Shown here in pieces: positions 27,600-35,354 of a DNA stretch of 64,000 bases. This stretch comes from JANRJY01 sp033763735 (GTDB lineage Bacteria > Bacteroidota > Bacteroidia > Cytophagales > UBA9547). How positions within the stretch are numbered: position 1 is the first letter of the stretch; each line of letters opens with the position of its first letter. Location of the stretch: assembly GCA_033763735.1 (NCBI GenBank), contig JANRJY010000087.1:48812-112811 (forward strand). Reading direction: 5' to 3'. A program made the position numbers and the translations under genes. A model generated the notes under the pieces. That model was given only the letters and a program-made list of their open reading frames with translations, was not told the DNA's origin and did not search any database.

Positions 27600-27793
27600 A
27601 ATGTGTTCATGTACTAAGTGTACAAGTTTTAAAGTGGTGAGGTATTGATGTTTTGAAGATTTGAAGATTTGACGTAGAGAAGTGTTGACGATTCAAAGTG
27701 TTCAGGTACTAAGTGCTCAAGTTCGATGTAAGGGTGTTGATTAATCGCTTATAACTCCTCCCACATTACGCATTACTCATTACGAATTACTCA
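27600..27793 (-). repeat. Composite 3'-end word element (R2), minus orientation
   Basis: Read on the minus strand it starts directly after the plug stop codon. A period-7 part (CATTACG CATTACT CATTACG on the plus strand) comes first, then GAGTTATAAGCGATTAAT, then period-8 words with CACTTAGTACCT (complement at 27704-27715). AGCGATTAAT (27740-27749) and CACTTAGTACCT are 24 bp apart, as at 35355-35550, where they are 25 bp apart. Confidence 0.75.
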
Positions 27794-29098
27794 TTAATAC
27801 CCCCCTGTATTACCCCCATTATAACTTTTAGAATAATAACCGATAATTACATCATTTCTAGAACCAATAGGACGGTGATATACAATTATTTCATACATAT
27901 TTTCGGTTTGCACTGAACTTCCCTCTAAGGCCATGAAATCCGGATTTTTATCTTTAGTACTTTTAACAGCATACACATAATTATAATACCCCTGCTTAAG
28001 AAGCCAAGTGCATTTATAAGATTCGGAAGTAGCATCATAATTGAGCTTGCTGGATTCATTTATTTTATAATCGTTAAATCCTCCTATAACATATACACTC
28101 CCAAATGGCATTTGCTTGAGTTTTAAATCAAAAATTACATTGGTATAGTCAGGGTCGCCCATATTTCCTCCAACCTCGTTATTTGCAGGAATATACCTAC
28201 CATTTACATCGAAAGTGAATCCATATGCCAAATCGGCACGTGATTTTTCTTGCATTATATATACATTGATTGCAGCAGGCGTAAATTCAACATGATCTAC
28301 ATTCATCGAATTGGACCTGGTTTTACGGGTATCAAAAAAACGGAATTCTTTTCCACCTAAAAAATTATTTTCGAGGTTAAAGTAATTATAGTCAAGCATT
28401 CTCTCATTTTCCCTGACATAAAGTGGTTTAAGTTCAGTAAGTGCATTGTCCCAACGATAGTTTTGTCGAACTACTACTTTTACCTCCTGCATAGGATTAT
28501 ATATATATGGATAGTTTGCATAATTTATTGTAAAATCAACTTGTTGATGTGTAAATCGTTCCTCTACACCCATGGAGACTCTGATATTTGGGGTAATACT
28601 AACTTTGCTGTCAAAAATCATAAATCGTTTGGTTAAAATCAGATCATCTTGATTATCATTTCGAAATACTGCTACAACAAAATTTCCTGATATTTTCACT
28701 CTTGGCATGGCTATTTTATAGTGTACGTATTTGGTTCTTGTATTAAATGATAACTGATATGTGGTAATAAGATAATCGTTTATAAAATCCTTCAAATATT
28801 CTGAATCGAGCAAATTAGTATTGGGCACCCAATTCATATCACAAGGAATTATTTTGAAATAAAAAAGTGAATTTTGAGTCTTCAGTTCATCAAATTCAAG
28901 TATCAACGGATTTGGTTGATCTAATGAAATAACTGGCGGATTTACTAATTGATCGGCAGCACCGGTTTGTTCGTATAATATTACGGTTTTTATGGTTGAT
29001 TCATATGTCCAATCTTCAGCTCTGAATGTTTTGTCAACAGCATACAAATGATAAAATGATAAGTAAAAAATTATAAAAAAACGGATGAAAAACGACAT
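27794..29098 (-). CDS. Type IX secretion system plug protein (DUF5103)
   Basis: A 434-residue exported protein with a signal peptide ending near HLYA (residue 20). The beta-rich body carries DUF5103 landmarks: FKIIPCDMNWVPNTNLLDSE, YVHYKIAMPRVKISGNFVVA, VVRQNYRWDNAL, and the ending GSRNDVIIGYYSKSYN. In the type IX secretion system this protein closes the periplasmic side of the SprA translocon pore when no substrate passes. A Gly/Asn tail ends the protein. It lies alone between an AhpC/TSA-like gene and PBP1A, so it is not in a T9SS operon here. Confidence 0.88.
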   Translation of the reverse strand: MSFFIRFFIIFYLSFYHLYAVDKTFRAEDWTYESTIKTVILYEQTGAADQLVNPPVISLDQPNPLILEFDELKTQNSLFYFKIIPCDMNWVPNTNLLDSEYLKDFINDYLITTYQLSFNTRTKYVHYKIAMPRVKISGNFVVAVFRNDNQDDLILTKRFMIFDSKVSITPNIRVSMGVEERFTHQQVDFTINYANYPYIYNPMQEVKVVVRQNYRWDNALTELKPLYVRENERMLDYNYFNLENNFLGGKEFRFFDTRKTRSNSMNVDHVEFTPAAINVYIMQEKSRADLAYGFTFDVNGRYIPANNEVGGNMGDPDYTNVIFDLKLKQMPFGSVYVIGGFNDYKINESSKLNYDATSESYKCTWLLKQGYYNYVYAVKSTKDKNPDFMALEGSSVQTENMYEIIVYHRPIGSRNDVIIGYYSKSYNGGNTGGY

Positions 29099-29118
29099 AT
29101 TAGTGAGTTATAACCTAA

Positions 29119-29126
29119 CAAAAGTA
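29119..29126 (-). promoter_or_regulatory. -7 element of the plug gene
   Basis: CAAAAGTA is the complement of TACTTTTG (TAnnTTTG). It is 20 bp before the plug start, predicting a leader of about 14 bases. No -33 element was found at the usual distance. Confidence 0.45.
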
Positions 29127-29141
29127 CCTTTTTTTTGAAAT

Positions 29142-29765
29142 TTAATCGGTAACAGTAATACTTTTTATTGAGCTGATTTCTAAAAAATCGCCAATATAAG
29201 AGCCATAGTGGGCTTTTAAAATTTTCATTGTGTTCCCAACCAAAAACTCAGCTTCTAATCTTCTAAGTGAAGCATCACGAGGCACTTTTGGGTTTACATA
29301 CTTTTCTCCTTCTTTAATTAATCTTTTGGTTTGAGCATTAAATAAGTAATTTTCCAGCGATTTCATTGTGCTTTTTTCAACTCTATATTTGTTGTAAAAT
29401 ATGTTTTCGGGATCCGCAATGATATAGAATGGCATTTTTTCACCCATTAAATTGTCAAGTATATTTTTCTTTGAGCTTTCAATAAAAAGTACAATTTCCA
29501 CATTGCTAAGCGTCAGCGCTTGATATTGATTTTTCAGCTCTCTAATTCTATAATTACAAATAGGACATGAAGCATACCTTTGAAATGAAAGAAGTACCTT
29601 TTTTGACCCAACAATTTCAGTAATATTAATTTTTCTACCGTATATATCTTCAGCAATCACTTCTGGGGCCGTAGTTCCGGGTTTTAATCTGCCACTTGGC
29701 TGAGCCATACAAGTAACACTTACTAATAAACTTAACAATACTGCAAATGATAGCTTTTGGTTCAT
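29142..29765 (-). CDS. Exported AhpC/TSA-like thioredoxin-fold protein
   Basis: 207 residues from the ATG at 29765 (MNQKLSFAVLLSLLVSVTCM), with a clear signal peptide. The upstream ATG at 29798 lies in repeat-like sequence and is rejected. The thioredoxin fold is shown by LKPGTTAPEVIAEDIYGRKI and the redox motif RYASCPICNYRI, a CPxC form of the peroxiredoxin-like AhpC/TSA group. It probably acts as a periplasmic thiol oxidoreductase or peroxidase; the substrate is unknown. Its start is embedded in one end of a word-repeat element. Confidence 0.8.
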   Translation of the reverse strand: MNQKLSFAVLLSLLVSVTCMAQPSGRLKPGTTAPEVIAEDIYGRKINITEIVGSKKVLLSFQRYASCPICNYRIRELKNQYQALTLSNVEIVLFIESSKKNILDNLMGEKMPFYIIADPENIFYNKYRVEKSTMKSLENYLFNAQTKRLIKEGEKYVNPKVPRDASLRRLEAEFLVGNTMKILKAHYGSYIGDFLEISSIKSITVTD

Positions 29766-29985
29766 AGTTGGTAGTGAATAGCGATTAGTGATTATCAATT
29801 AGTACGTTTCAGAAATCGATTATGAATTTAGAATACCTTAAAATTCGTTAAATCCAAATAATAAAACCATCAAAACTTTAACTCTCGAATGTATTGAAGA
29901 ACATTATTCTAGGACGTGGTTCATGAACACTTAAGTACTTAAACACTTTAACACGTGAACACCTCAACATGTTACTACAACACAA
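29766..29985. repeat. Word-repeat element (R3), diverged
   Basis: AGCGATTA at 29780-29787 and, after about 125 bp of diverged sequence, a period-8 run (GAACACTTA AGTACTTA AACACTTT AACACGTG AACACCTC) near 29922-29970. Same word classes as R2 and R4 but with the middle diverged. It ends about 20 bp from the prfB stop codon. Confidence 0.55.
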
Positions 29986-29996
29986 AAAAACACGAT

Positions 29997-31074
29997 TTAG
30001 TTTTGCATTAAATAGGCTTTTATAAACCGATCCAAATTGCCATCCATAACTCCCTGAACGTCTGAAGTCTCTACATCGGTACGATTATCTTTGACCAATT
30101 TGTAAGGATGCATCACATAACTCCTTATCTGTGAGCCCCATTCAATACGTTTTTTTGAACTTTCAACTTTGGCACGTTCTTCGTTTTGCTTATCCAATTC
30201 GAGTTGGTACAGGCGCGATTTGAGCATCTGCATAGCAAGTTCACGATTGGCATGCTGCGAGCGTTCTACCTGACATACTACCACAATACCCGTAGGTTTG
30301 TGTGTGAGTTGTACTTTGGTTTCCACTTTGTTCACATTTTGACCTCCTGCCCCTCCCGAACGTGAAGTATGAAATTCCACATCAGCAGGATTAATGTCTA
30401 TTTTGATTGTATCATCGGCTATTGGATATTCATACACTGAAGCAAATGAAGTATGCCTACGTGCGTTGGAATCAAAGGGCGATATACGAACCAAACGATG
30501 CACACCAATTTCGGATTTGAGGTATCCATATGCAAATTCACCTTCAATTTCGAGCGTAACAGACTTTATTCCAGCTCCATCACCTGGTTGGTGGTCTACC
30601 TCACGTACTTTGTAGCCGTTTTTTTCGGCCCACATAATGTACATGCGCATAAGCATTTCGGCCCAATCCTGACTTTCGGTGCCACCGGCTCCGGGATTGA
30701 TTTCAAGCACTGCTCCCATATGGTCTTCTGTAGCATTGAGCATGCGCTTGAGTTCCAGCTTTTCAACCAGATCCGTAAGTTTTACAAACTGTTCATCTAT
30801 TTCAGTTTCAGACACATCACCTGCCTGATAAAATTCAAAAAGCACTTCAAAGTCTTGTAATGCTGCGTCAACGGCATCATACTCATCAACCCATACTTTT
30901 ATTGACCGAATTCCTTTAAGGATGGATTCGGCATTGTTGGGGTCGTCCCAAAAATCGGGTGCGGTTGTTATTCGTTGTTGTTCTTGGATTTGTTCTTTTT
31001 TGACGTCCACGTCAAAGATACCTCCCCAAGGCCTGAACACGGCCCCTCAGATCTTTCAAATGATCTGCATTCAT
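29997..31074 (-). CDS. prfB: Peptide chain release factor 2, programmed +1 frameshift
   Basis: Recognises UGA and UAA and releases the peptide. Translation starts at the ATG at 31074 (MNADHLKDLRGRVQALGRYL), meets TGA at codon 21 (31012-31014), shifts +1 and continues DVDVKKEQIQ to 29997. The product is about 358 residues. RF2 signatures are present: SPF tripeptide (RISPFDSNARRHTSFASV) for UGA recognition, and GGQ (SGGAGGQNVNKVETKVQLTH) for hydrolysis. The two pieces should be read as join(31074..31015, 31013..29997) on the minus strand. RF2 level therefore regulates its own synthesis. Confidence 0.95.
31011..31027 (-). promoter_or_regulatory. prfB frameshift site
   Basis: The minus strand reads GGGGAGGTATCTTTGAC. 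The Shine-Dalgarno-like GGGGAGG ends three bases before the slippery CTT, followed by TGA and C, matching the known prfB frameshift arrangement. Confidence 0.9.
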
Positions 31075-31170
31075 AAGCGGTTAATTTATAAGTGAAAGCG
31101 CAAAGGTAAAGGAAATTAGGAAATTTTGAATTTTGGTCGTTGATTTTTGATTTTATTGCTCAGTTATTTT

Positions 31171-31230
31171 TTCTCAGTAGAATTTTTGTTTTTCATGACC
31201 CTACTCTTGAAATACCAAGGGTCACTTATT
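31171..31230. repeat. 80-bp intergenic repeat, copy 1 (truncated)
   Basis: CTCAGTAG-AATTTTTG-TTTTTCA-GACCCT-CTTGAAATAC-AGGGTC follows the order of words seen in copies 2 and 3, but the 3' half (CGAAGA-CCTGCT) is missing. Confidence 0.5.
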
Positions 31231-31257
31231 ATTTTGACCTTGCATTAGATTAATCAT

Positions 31258-31515
31258 TTAATAATGCCCTTTTAATGAATAAATTATTATTGCATCCTCT
31301 TCAATTTTATAAATAAACCTATGTTCATCTGTAATTCTTCGCGACCATTTGCCTGATAATTTATGCTTGAGTGCTTCCGGTTTTCCAATTCCTTGATATG
31401 GATTTAATAATATAGCATCTAATAATTTTTCAATTTTGCTTAATATCTTCTTGTTATTGGATTTTTGCCAAAATTCAAAATCAGACTAAGCTTCTTCCGA
31501 AAGTATTATTTGCAT
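31258..31515 (-). pseudogene. YoeB/Txe-type toxin gene with in-frame amber codon
   Basis: An 86-codon frame (including stop) reads MQIILSEEA, then TAG at codon 10 (31486-31488), then SDFEFWQKSNNKKILSKIEK through to LKGHY. It aligns with YoeB ribosome-dependent mRNA interferases along its full length. The catalytic set is kept: Glu47 (GKPEALKH), Arg66 (WSRRITDEHR), His84 and Tyr85 (the terminal HY). The lost codon is where many relatives have Trp (EEAW), and TGG to TAG is a single change. The gene overlaps the end of the antitoxin gene by ten bp, as is normal. As read, no functional toxin is made unless the amber codon is suppressed. Confidence 0.85.
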
Positions 31516-31730
31516 AGAGATTTGAACTCTGATATTGACATTTTTGAGCCTTTCCCATTTAAAATACCTTCTTCAGCTTTAATTATTTTTTGCTCAAAAT
31601 CGACATCATAGGGCTTTTCTTCAGTAATTTTGGTAATGTCAAATTTTATTTTTAAGGCTTTCATAAATGCCTTCAACGTTTCAATTTGGGTAATATCTGA
31701 AGGATACGCTTTTATATGAATAGTTTCCAT
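31506..31730 (-). CDS. Antitoxin of a YoeB-type toxin-antitoxin pair
   Basis: A 74-residue protein starting METIHIKAYPSDITQIETLK, the Bacteroidota antitoxin type (DUF2683-like) usually found before Txe/YoeB toxins. The N-terminal strand-helix part would dimerise. The C-terminal part (KAEEGILNGKGSKMSISEFK) is the toxin-wrapping tail. It overlaps the toxin frame by ten bp and should normally repress its own operon. The downstream toxin carries a nonsense codon, so this antitoxin may be an orphan or a relic. Confidence 0.75.
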   Translation of the reverse strand: METIHIKAYPSDITQIETLKAFMKALKIKFDITKITEEKPYDVDFEQKIIKAEEGILNGKGSKMSISEFKSLCK

Positions 31731-31803
31731 ATTTTGGAAATGGTTTATATCACAAAAATAAATAATATAATTTGAAAATTGTACTTTTTCTTATTCACGC
31801 GAT

Positions 31804-31880
31804 TCGCATCAGGGTTTCCATTTCAGCCCCTTGCCATTGAAATATGCAGGGTCTCGTGCCGAAGACCCTGCTAGGAAGCA
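31804..31880. repeat. 80-bp intergenic repeat, copy 2
   Basis: TTCGCATCAGGGTTTCC-TTTCAG-CCTTG-TTGAAATATGCAGGGTCTC-GCCGAAGACCCTGCT, closely similar to copy 3 at 33013-33093. The ends CAGGGTTTC and GAAGACCCTGCT are imperfect inverted repeats. Confidence 0.75.
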
Positions 31881-31939
31881 ATGCCAAAGTGAGTCAATTT
31901 TAACTTTCACTTGAAATAAAAATCTATTACTATTAAAAT

Positions 31940-32128
31940 TTATTGTTCCTTTTTTTGGGATGGTTTGGGCAAAAAAATCAGCAATAACAACGTAATACCG
32001 GGCAATATGCATGTGAGTAACGTCCATTTCCAAAAATTTCTGCCTTCCGCTTTGGCAGCCCATCCAGTTAATAATGGAAATGAAATAAATATTGCTATTG
32101 CAAACGGCAGTAATGGTAATGCCTCCAT
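31940..32128 (-). CDS. Small two-helix membrane protein
   Basis: A 62-residue protein starting MEALPLLPFAIAIFISFPLL, with two transmembrane helices (about 5-20 and 35-53) separated by GWAAKAEGRNFWKWTLL, and a charged tail (PKPSQKKEQ). The arrangement, with a hydrophilic loop carrying GRNFWKW, recurs in small Bacteroidota membrane proteins. A longer frame on the same strand and different phase (31809-32180) overlaps it but runs through a repeat and is not considered a gene. Function unknown. Confidence 0.55.
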   Translation of the reverse strand: MEALPLLPFAIAIFISFPLLTGWAAKAEGRNFWKWTLLTCILPGITLLLLIFLPKPSQKKEQ

Positions 32129-32269
32129 ACGAAAAAAAGATTTGTTTGAAAATTGTATGTAAAATTAATGAATTAAACATTAATTAACTCCTGCTATGGA
32201 CATAGTTTTATCTTCGCAACTAGTTTTCTTTTTCAACCACTGCAATTAAATTACATATGTGAAGGAAAT

Positions 32270-32449
32270 TTAAGATTGAAGCGATTTTGTCCGTTTTTTC
32301 TTTGCTGATTTAATCAACGTTGATTCAGGTTTTACAACTGAAGATTTGTAATTTCGGATATATTCACTGATTTCTAGGCGGTGTTTATCAGTTAAAGGTT
32401 CGCTATTTATGATAAAATCAACTCCTTTTGGTTCTTTTATATGTCCCAT
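32270..32449 (-). CDS. 59-residue charged protein paired with a GNAT-like gene
   Basis: Starts MGHIKEPKGVDFIINSEPLT and continues DKHRLEISEYIRNYKSSVVK to a lysine-rich end. It is a compact helical acidic core with a basic tail (KSAKKKRTKS). The start lies four bases after the stop codon of the GNAT-like gene, so the two form one operon. The size and the KEPKGVDF...PLT...ISEYIRNYK pattern look conserved rather than random, and from memory similar small proteins occur beside such acetyltransferases in Bacteroidota. Possible roles include an antitoxin-like partner or a substrate; neither is shown. Confidence 0.65.
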   Translation of the reverse strand: MGHIKEPKGVDFIINSEPLTDKHRLEISEYIRNYKSSVVKPESTLIKSAKKKRTKSLQS

Positions 32450-32453
32450 GTGT

Positions 32454-32981
32454 TTATGATTTATAATATTTGTTAATCAGAAATTGTGCAGATTTAGTCG
32501 GAATAATCATCCTTGGTCCACCCAAAGTGTAAGCACCTAAAGTCTTCTCATAATGGTTAATAAGTTTTGTTTTAGCAGTAAATGCTACAAAGCCTTCAAA
32601 ACCATTTTGAAAGGAGACTTTGCATGAATGTGCTACCAGATTTCCTGCAACACCTTCATAGAGTTTGTGTTGGCCAATGTTAAATGGCGCATTCTCTAAT
32701 AGGTGCATATAAACATGATCAGGTTCAATTGACAAACTTAATAAACCTTGGATAATATTAGGATTATTGATTATCGTTAATTTGAATACTTCTTTTCTAT
32801 TGTCGGATAATTCTGCTTTCCAATTAAAATTCCAACCATTCTTTTTTGTTATTTGTTTTACATCGAAAATTGTTAATCGCAATACTTCAGTCGCAAAACT
32901 GTCGCCGGAAATCGTGTTTTGAATTGAATTTGTCAGTTTATCAACAATAAAATCAAGAAAAATTGGTTGATTTTTTTTCAC
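32454..32981 (-). CDS. GNAT-like acetyltransferase domain protein
   Basis: A 175-residue protein. The N-terminal half (to about 85) is unfamiliar. The C-terminal half has the GNAT core: the acetyl-CoA loop region YEGVAGNLVAHSCKVSFQNG and the closing FTAKTKLINHYEKTLGA helix before LGGPRMII. Catalytic details cannot be told. Four bases downstream begins a 59-residue gene, suggesting a two-gene module. It lies in a small accessory island next to a broken toxin gene and a PutAbiC-like gene. A role in conflict or in protein/RNA modification is possible but unproven. Confidence 0.65.
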   Translation of the reverse strand: MKKNQPIFLDFIVDKLTNSIQNTISGDSFATEVLRLTIFDVKQITKKNGWNFNWKAELSDNRKEVFKLTIINNPNIIQGLLSLSIEPDHVYMHLLENAPFNIGQHKLYEGVAGNLVAHSCKVSFQNGFEGFVAFTAKTKLINHYEKTLGAYTLGGPRMIIPTKSAQFLINKYYKS

Positions 32982-33012
32982 GAAAGAAATTTACGAAAAA
33001 ATTTTAGAATTT

Positions 33013-33093
33013 TCTTCGCAGTAGGGTTTCTTTTTCAGAACCCTGAGCTTGAGATACGCAGGGTCTCAAGCCGAAGATCCTGCTGAAAAGGAA
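33013..33093. repeat. 80-bp intergenic repeat, copy 3 (best preserved)
   Basis: Begins TTCTTCGCAGTAGGGTTTC. The centre has a perfect inverted repeat, GCTTGAGA and TCTCAAGC, nine bases apart. The outer words GTAGGGTTTC and GAAGATCCTGC pair imperfectly. Sits between the PutAbiC-like and GNAT-like genes. Confidence 0.8.
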
Positions 33094-33108
33094 AAAAAAT
33101 TAAAAGTA

Positions 33109-33843
33109 TTATTCAGAACTAAAAAACACAATTGATTTATATTCTAATACTTTTTGATGAATCTCTATAAAATAACCAATGAATTCATTATCATTTTTAA
33201 AAATATTTGACAGCCTATTCATTTCTATATGAAATTGATTGTCATAAATTAAAATTAAATAATCTTTCAAATTTGATTTATAATAAAGAGATAAGTTTGA
33301 ATTAATTAATAAATTAAAAATAAAATCCATTTGTTTCAATAAGTGAAATAATGTCCGAAATTGAACATTAAGAGTAGTGTTTTCAATATTTAAATTCCCT
33401 TGAGAATATAAATTATACAATATTCTAGATTCTGAAATAATTGAATGAGTCCCTTTTGGTCTATCTGTAGACTCAAATTCATTCAATCTATTTTCATAAT
33501 TAATTATTAAATCATTAATGAATCTATATTTTCTTTCATTCTCTGACTCAATTTTTTGTTCATTTAATTGATCCCATTGGATTTTATTAGCCTTTCTTTG
33601 TTCATTAAAAGAATATAACAAAAATAGAATAGAAATGAGTGTTAAAAGTGGATTTATTAAACCTCCAATGGTATCGCCAAAATTACCAATACTTGTAATT
33701 TTAAAACTTGAATCTAAAATTTCTATATTATGTAAAAGGTATATTAAATAAAGTAAATAACTTATGCCAACAATAGAGAATATTATATTAATTAAATTGT
33801 CTTCGATTTTCTTTTTTAGTTTTATTAATTTTATAAGTGCCAT
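33109..33843 (-). CDS. PutAbiC-like (putative phage abortive infection) membrane protein
   Basis: 244 residues from the ATG at 33843 (MALIKLIKLKKKIEDNLINI); a TTG two codons upstream is rejected. Two N-terminal transmembrane helices (about 18-40 and 58-80) enclose a loop with ITSIGNFGDTIGGLINPLLT, the G-x-FGDxxGGLxNP-type signature of PutAbiC-like proteins. The soluble helical part (about 90-244) follows. Family members are named for resemblance to abortive-infection proteins of lactic acid bacteria; defence activity is known only for a few. The gene is very AT-rich even for this window, and lies in the accessory island. Confidence 0.6.
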   Translation of the reverse strand: MALIKLIKLKKKIEDNLINIIFSIVGISYLLYLIYLLHNIEILDSSFKITSIGNFGDTIGGLINPLLTLISILFLLYSFNEQRKANKIQWDQLNEQKIESENERKYRFINDLIINYENRLNEFESTDRPKGTHSIISESRILYNLYSQGNLNIENTTLNVQFRTLFHLLKQMDFIFNLLINSNLSLYYKSNLKDYLILIYDNQFHIEMNRLSNIFKNDNEFIGYFIEIHQKVLEYKSIVFFSSE

Positions 33844-33959
33844 TTTCAATAATCTTATTTTTATATAGATATATTATTTCATGCTTTATTATATTCTGAT
33901 TTAAATTAAATTATTTTTCACACACATATTCTGAATTTACTTAACTTTATTTTTTATTC

Positions 33960-35354
33960 ATGAAACTAAAATCGATGGCATTCACGCGGTATATTTTTTT
34001 AATTCTGATGTTTTTAAGTTTTTATTCACTTGTAAATGCACAAAAAAAAGCAGCTCTCAATGATTATTTAACCAAGAAAATAGAAGCCCGAATTGCTGCA
34101 TTATCAAAAACCAGACCTCAAAACTTGAAAAAACAGGATATTGATACCCTTGAAGCTTGGGTAAATCAATTGAATAAAAAGGATTTAGAGAAATCACTTA
34201 AATATTATCCTAAAGTGGTCGCATTTCAGGATTTGTATGAAAAAACGCAAATCGAACTCCAACAAATTGCCCGTAAAAACAATCAGGATATAGCCCACAA
34301 AGAGTATTATACGCTACTTTCTATACTTGAAGAGGAAGAAAAGCTACAATCATTTGAGCCTAAGGACCTTATAGAAATCATCAATAGATGTCTTGAAATT
34401 ATGAGCGACCCTGATAATGACCTCAAATTCAATGAAAAATTGTATTACTGGAGAGGCAAGTCATACTATGCAGCCGGTGATTATTACACCGCTCTCATAA
34501 ATTTTAAAAAAGTGCAAACTTTTAAAAACGACACTTCTGTGTACAAACCCATGGCAATGTGCTACTTGAATATGCGTAGCAATGAAAATGCTCGAAAATA
34601 CATTGATATGGCACTCAACATCCATATGGGAGATGAAGAAATTTGGTATGCCAAATACATATTGGATATGAGTGAAAACAAAAGAGAAAGTGTTTTTAAT
34701 GACTTAAAAACCTTGTTAATCATTTCTCCTGGTAATATCCGATACTTAAAATTATTGGGCGATTATTATTTTTCGCTACAGGAGTATCCTATGGCAATTG
34801 AAATATACAGGAGAATAAACGAAACCAACCCACAAAATTCTTTCTCGTGGTTGCTAATAGCCAATTGTTATTTGGCTATGAATGAGAGGAATGCAGCCAT
34901 TTCAATGTTGCAAAAAGCTGAAAGTTTGGGTAATAACTATGCATCAATTATTTTGGATAATATGAATCAAAATTTTGTATATGTATTGAAGGAAAATACA
35001 TCGCTATTGCAATTTGATAAGAAAAAAGAGAAAATATTAATGCTGTTAAATACAGGTTTCAAGGTAAGAATTGTCGACACTACCAAATCAGGCAATTTGC
35101 TGGTAAGCATCTCTAATATAGAAGGTTATAGCTACATCCTAGGTTATATACACCCAAGTAAATTAGCCATTTCTTTGCTAAGTATTGACTCCTCTAAAGT
35201 CAACAACAAAACACCTTATATAGTACCTGAAAAAAGCGTTATAAACAATGGAAAACGCAATGGAATATTTTTTGAAGAAGACCGTGGAACTTGCTATAGT
35301 CACCAATCAAAAAGCGGCTTCCCAATTAAGATCAATCCGGATTGTGAGAAGTAA
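33960..35354 (+). CDS. Exported TPR protein with C-terminal SH3-like domain
   Basis: A 464-residue protein with a signal peptide (cleavage near NAQ, about residue 28). The first 140 residues are helical and charged. TPR units follow at about 150-330 (YYWRGKSYYAAGDYYTALIN, ARKYIDMALNIHMGDEEIWY, LGDYYFSLQEYPMAIEIYRR). The last 110 residues contain a beta-rich stretch (LNTGFKVRIVDTTKSGNLLV, SYILGYIHPSKL) that resembles a bacterial SH3 domain. The stop codon opens into a composite repeat. Partner unknown; envelope scaffolding is likely. Confidence 0.7.
   Translation: MKLKSMAFTRYIFLILMFLSFYSLVNAQKKAALNDYLTKKIEARIAALSKTRPQNLKKQDIDTLEAWVNQLNKKDLEKSLKYYPKVVAFQDLYEKTQIELQQIARKNNQDIAHKEYYTLLSILEEEEKLQSFEPKDLIEIINRCLEIMSDPDNDLKFNEKLYYWRGKSYYAAGDYYTALINFKKVQTFKNDTSVYKPMAMCYLNMRSNENARKYIDMALNIHMGDEEIWYAKYILDMSENKRESVFNDLKTLLIISPGNIRYLKLLGDYYFSLQEYPMAIEIYRRINETNPQNSFSWLLIANCYLAMNERNAAISMLQKAESLGNNYASIILDNMNQNFVYVLKENTSLLQFDKKKEKILMLLNTGFKVRIVDTTKSGNLLVSISNIEGYSYILGYIHPSKLAISLLSIDSSKVNNKTPYIVPEKSVINNGKRNGIFFEEDRGTCYSHQSKSGFPIKINPDCEK

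Noticed and set aside
31012..31014. In-frame TGA in prfB as a sequencing error or pseudogene
   Set aside because: The surrounding GGGGAGG-TAT-CTTTGAC matches the known autoregulatory frameshift site exactly in spacing.
31809..32180. 123-codon frame on the minus strand overlapping the 62-residue membrane protein
   Set aside because: Its C-terminal part is a translation of intergenic repeat copy 2, it has no domain, and the shorter frame encodes a regular two-helix membrane protein.
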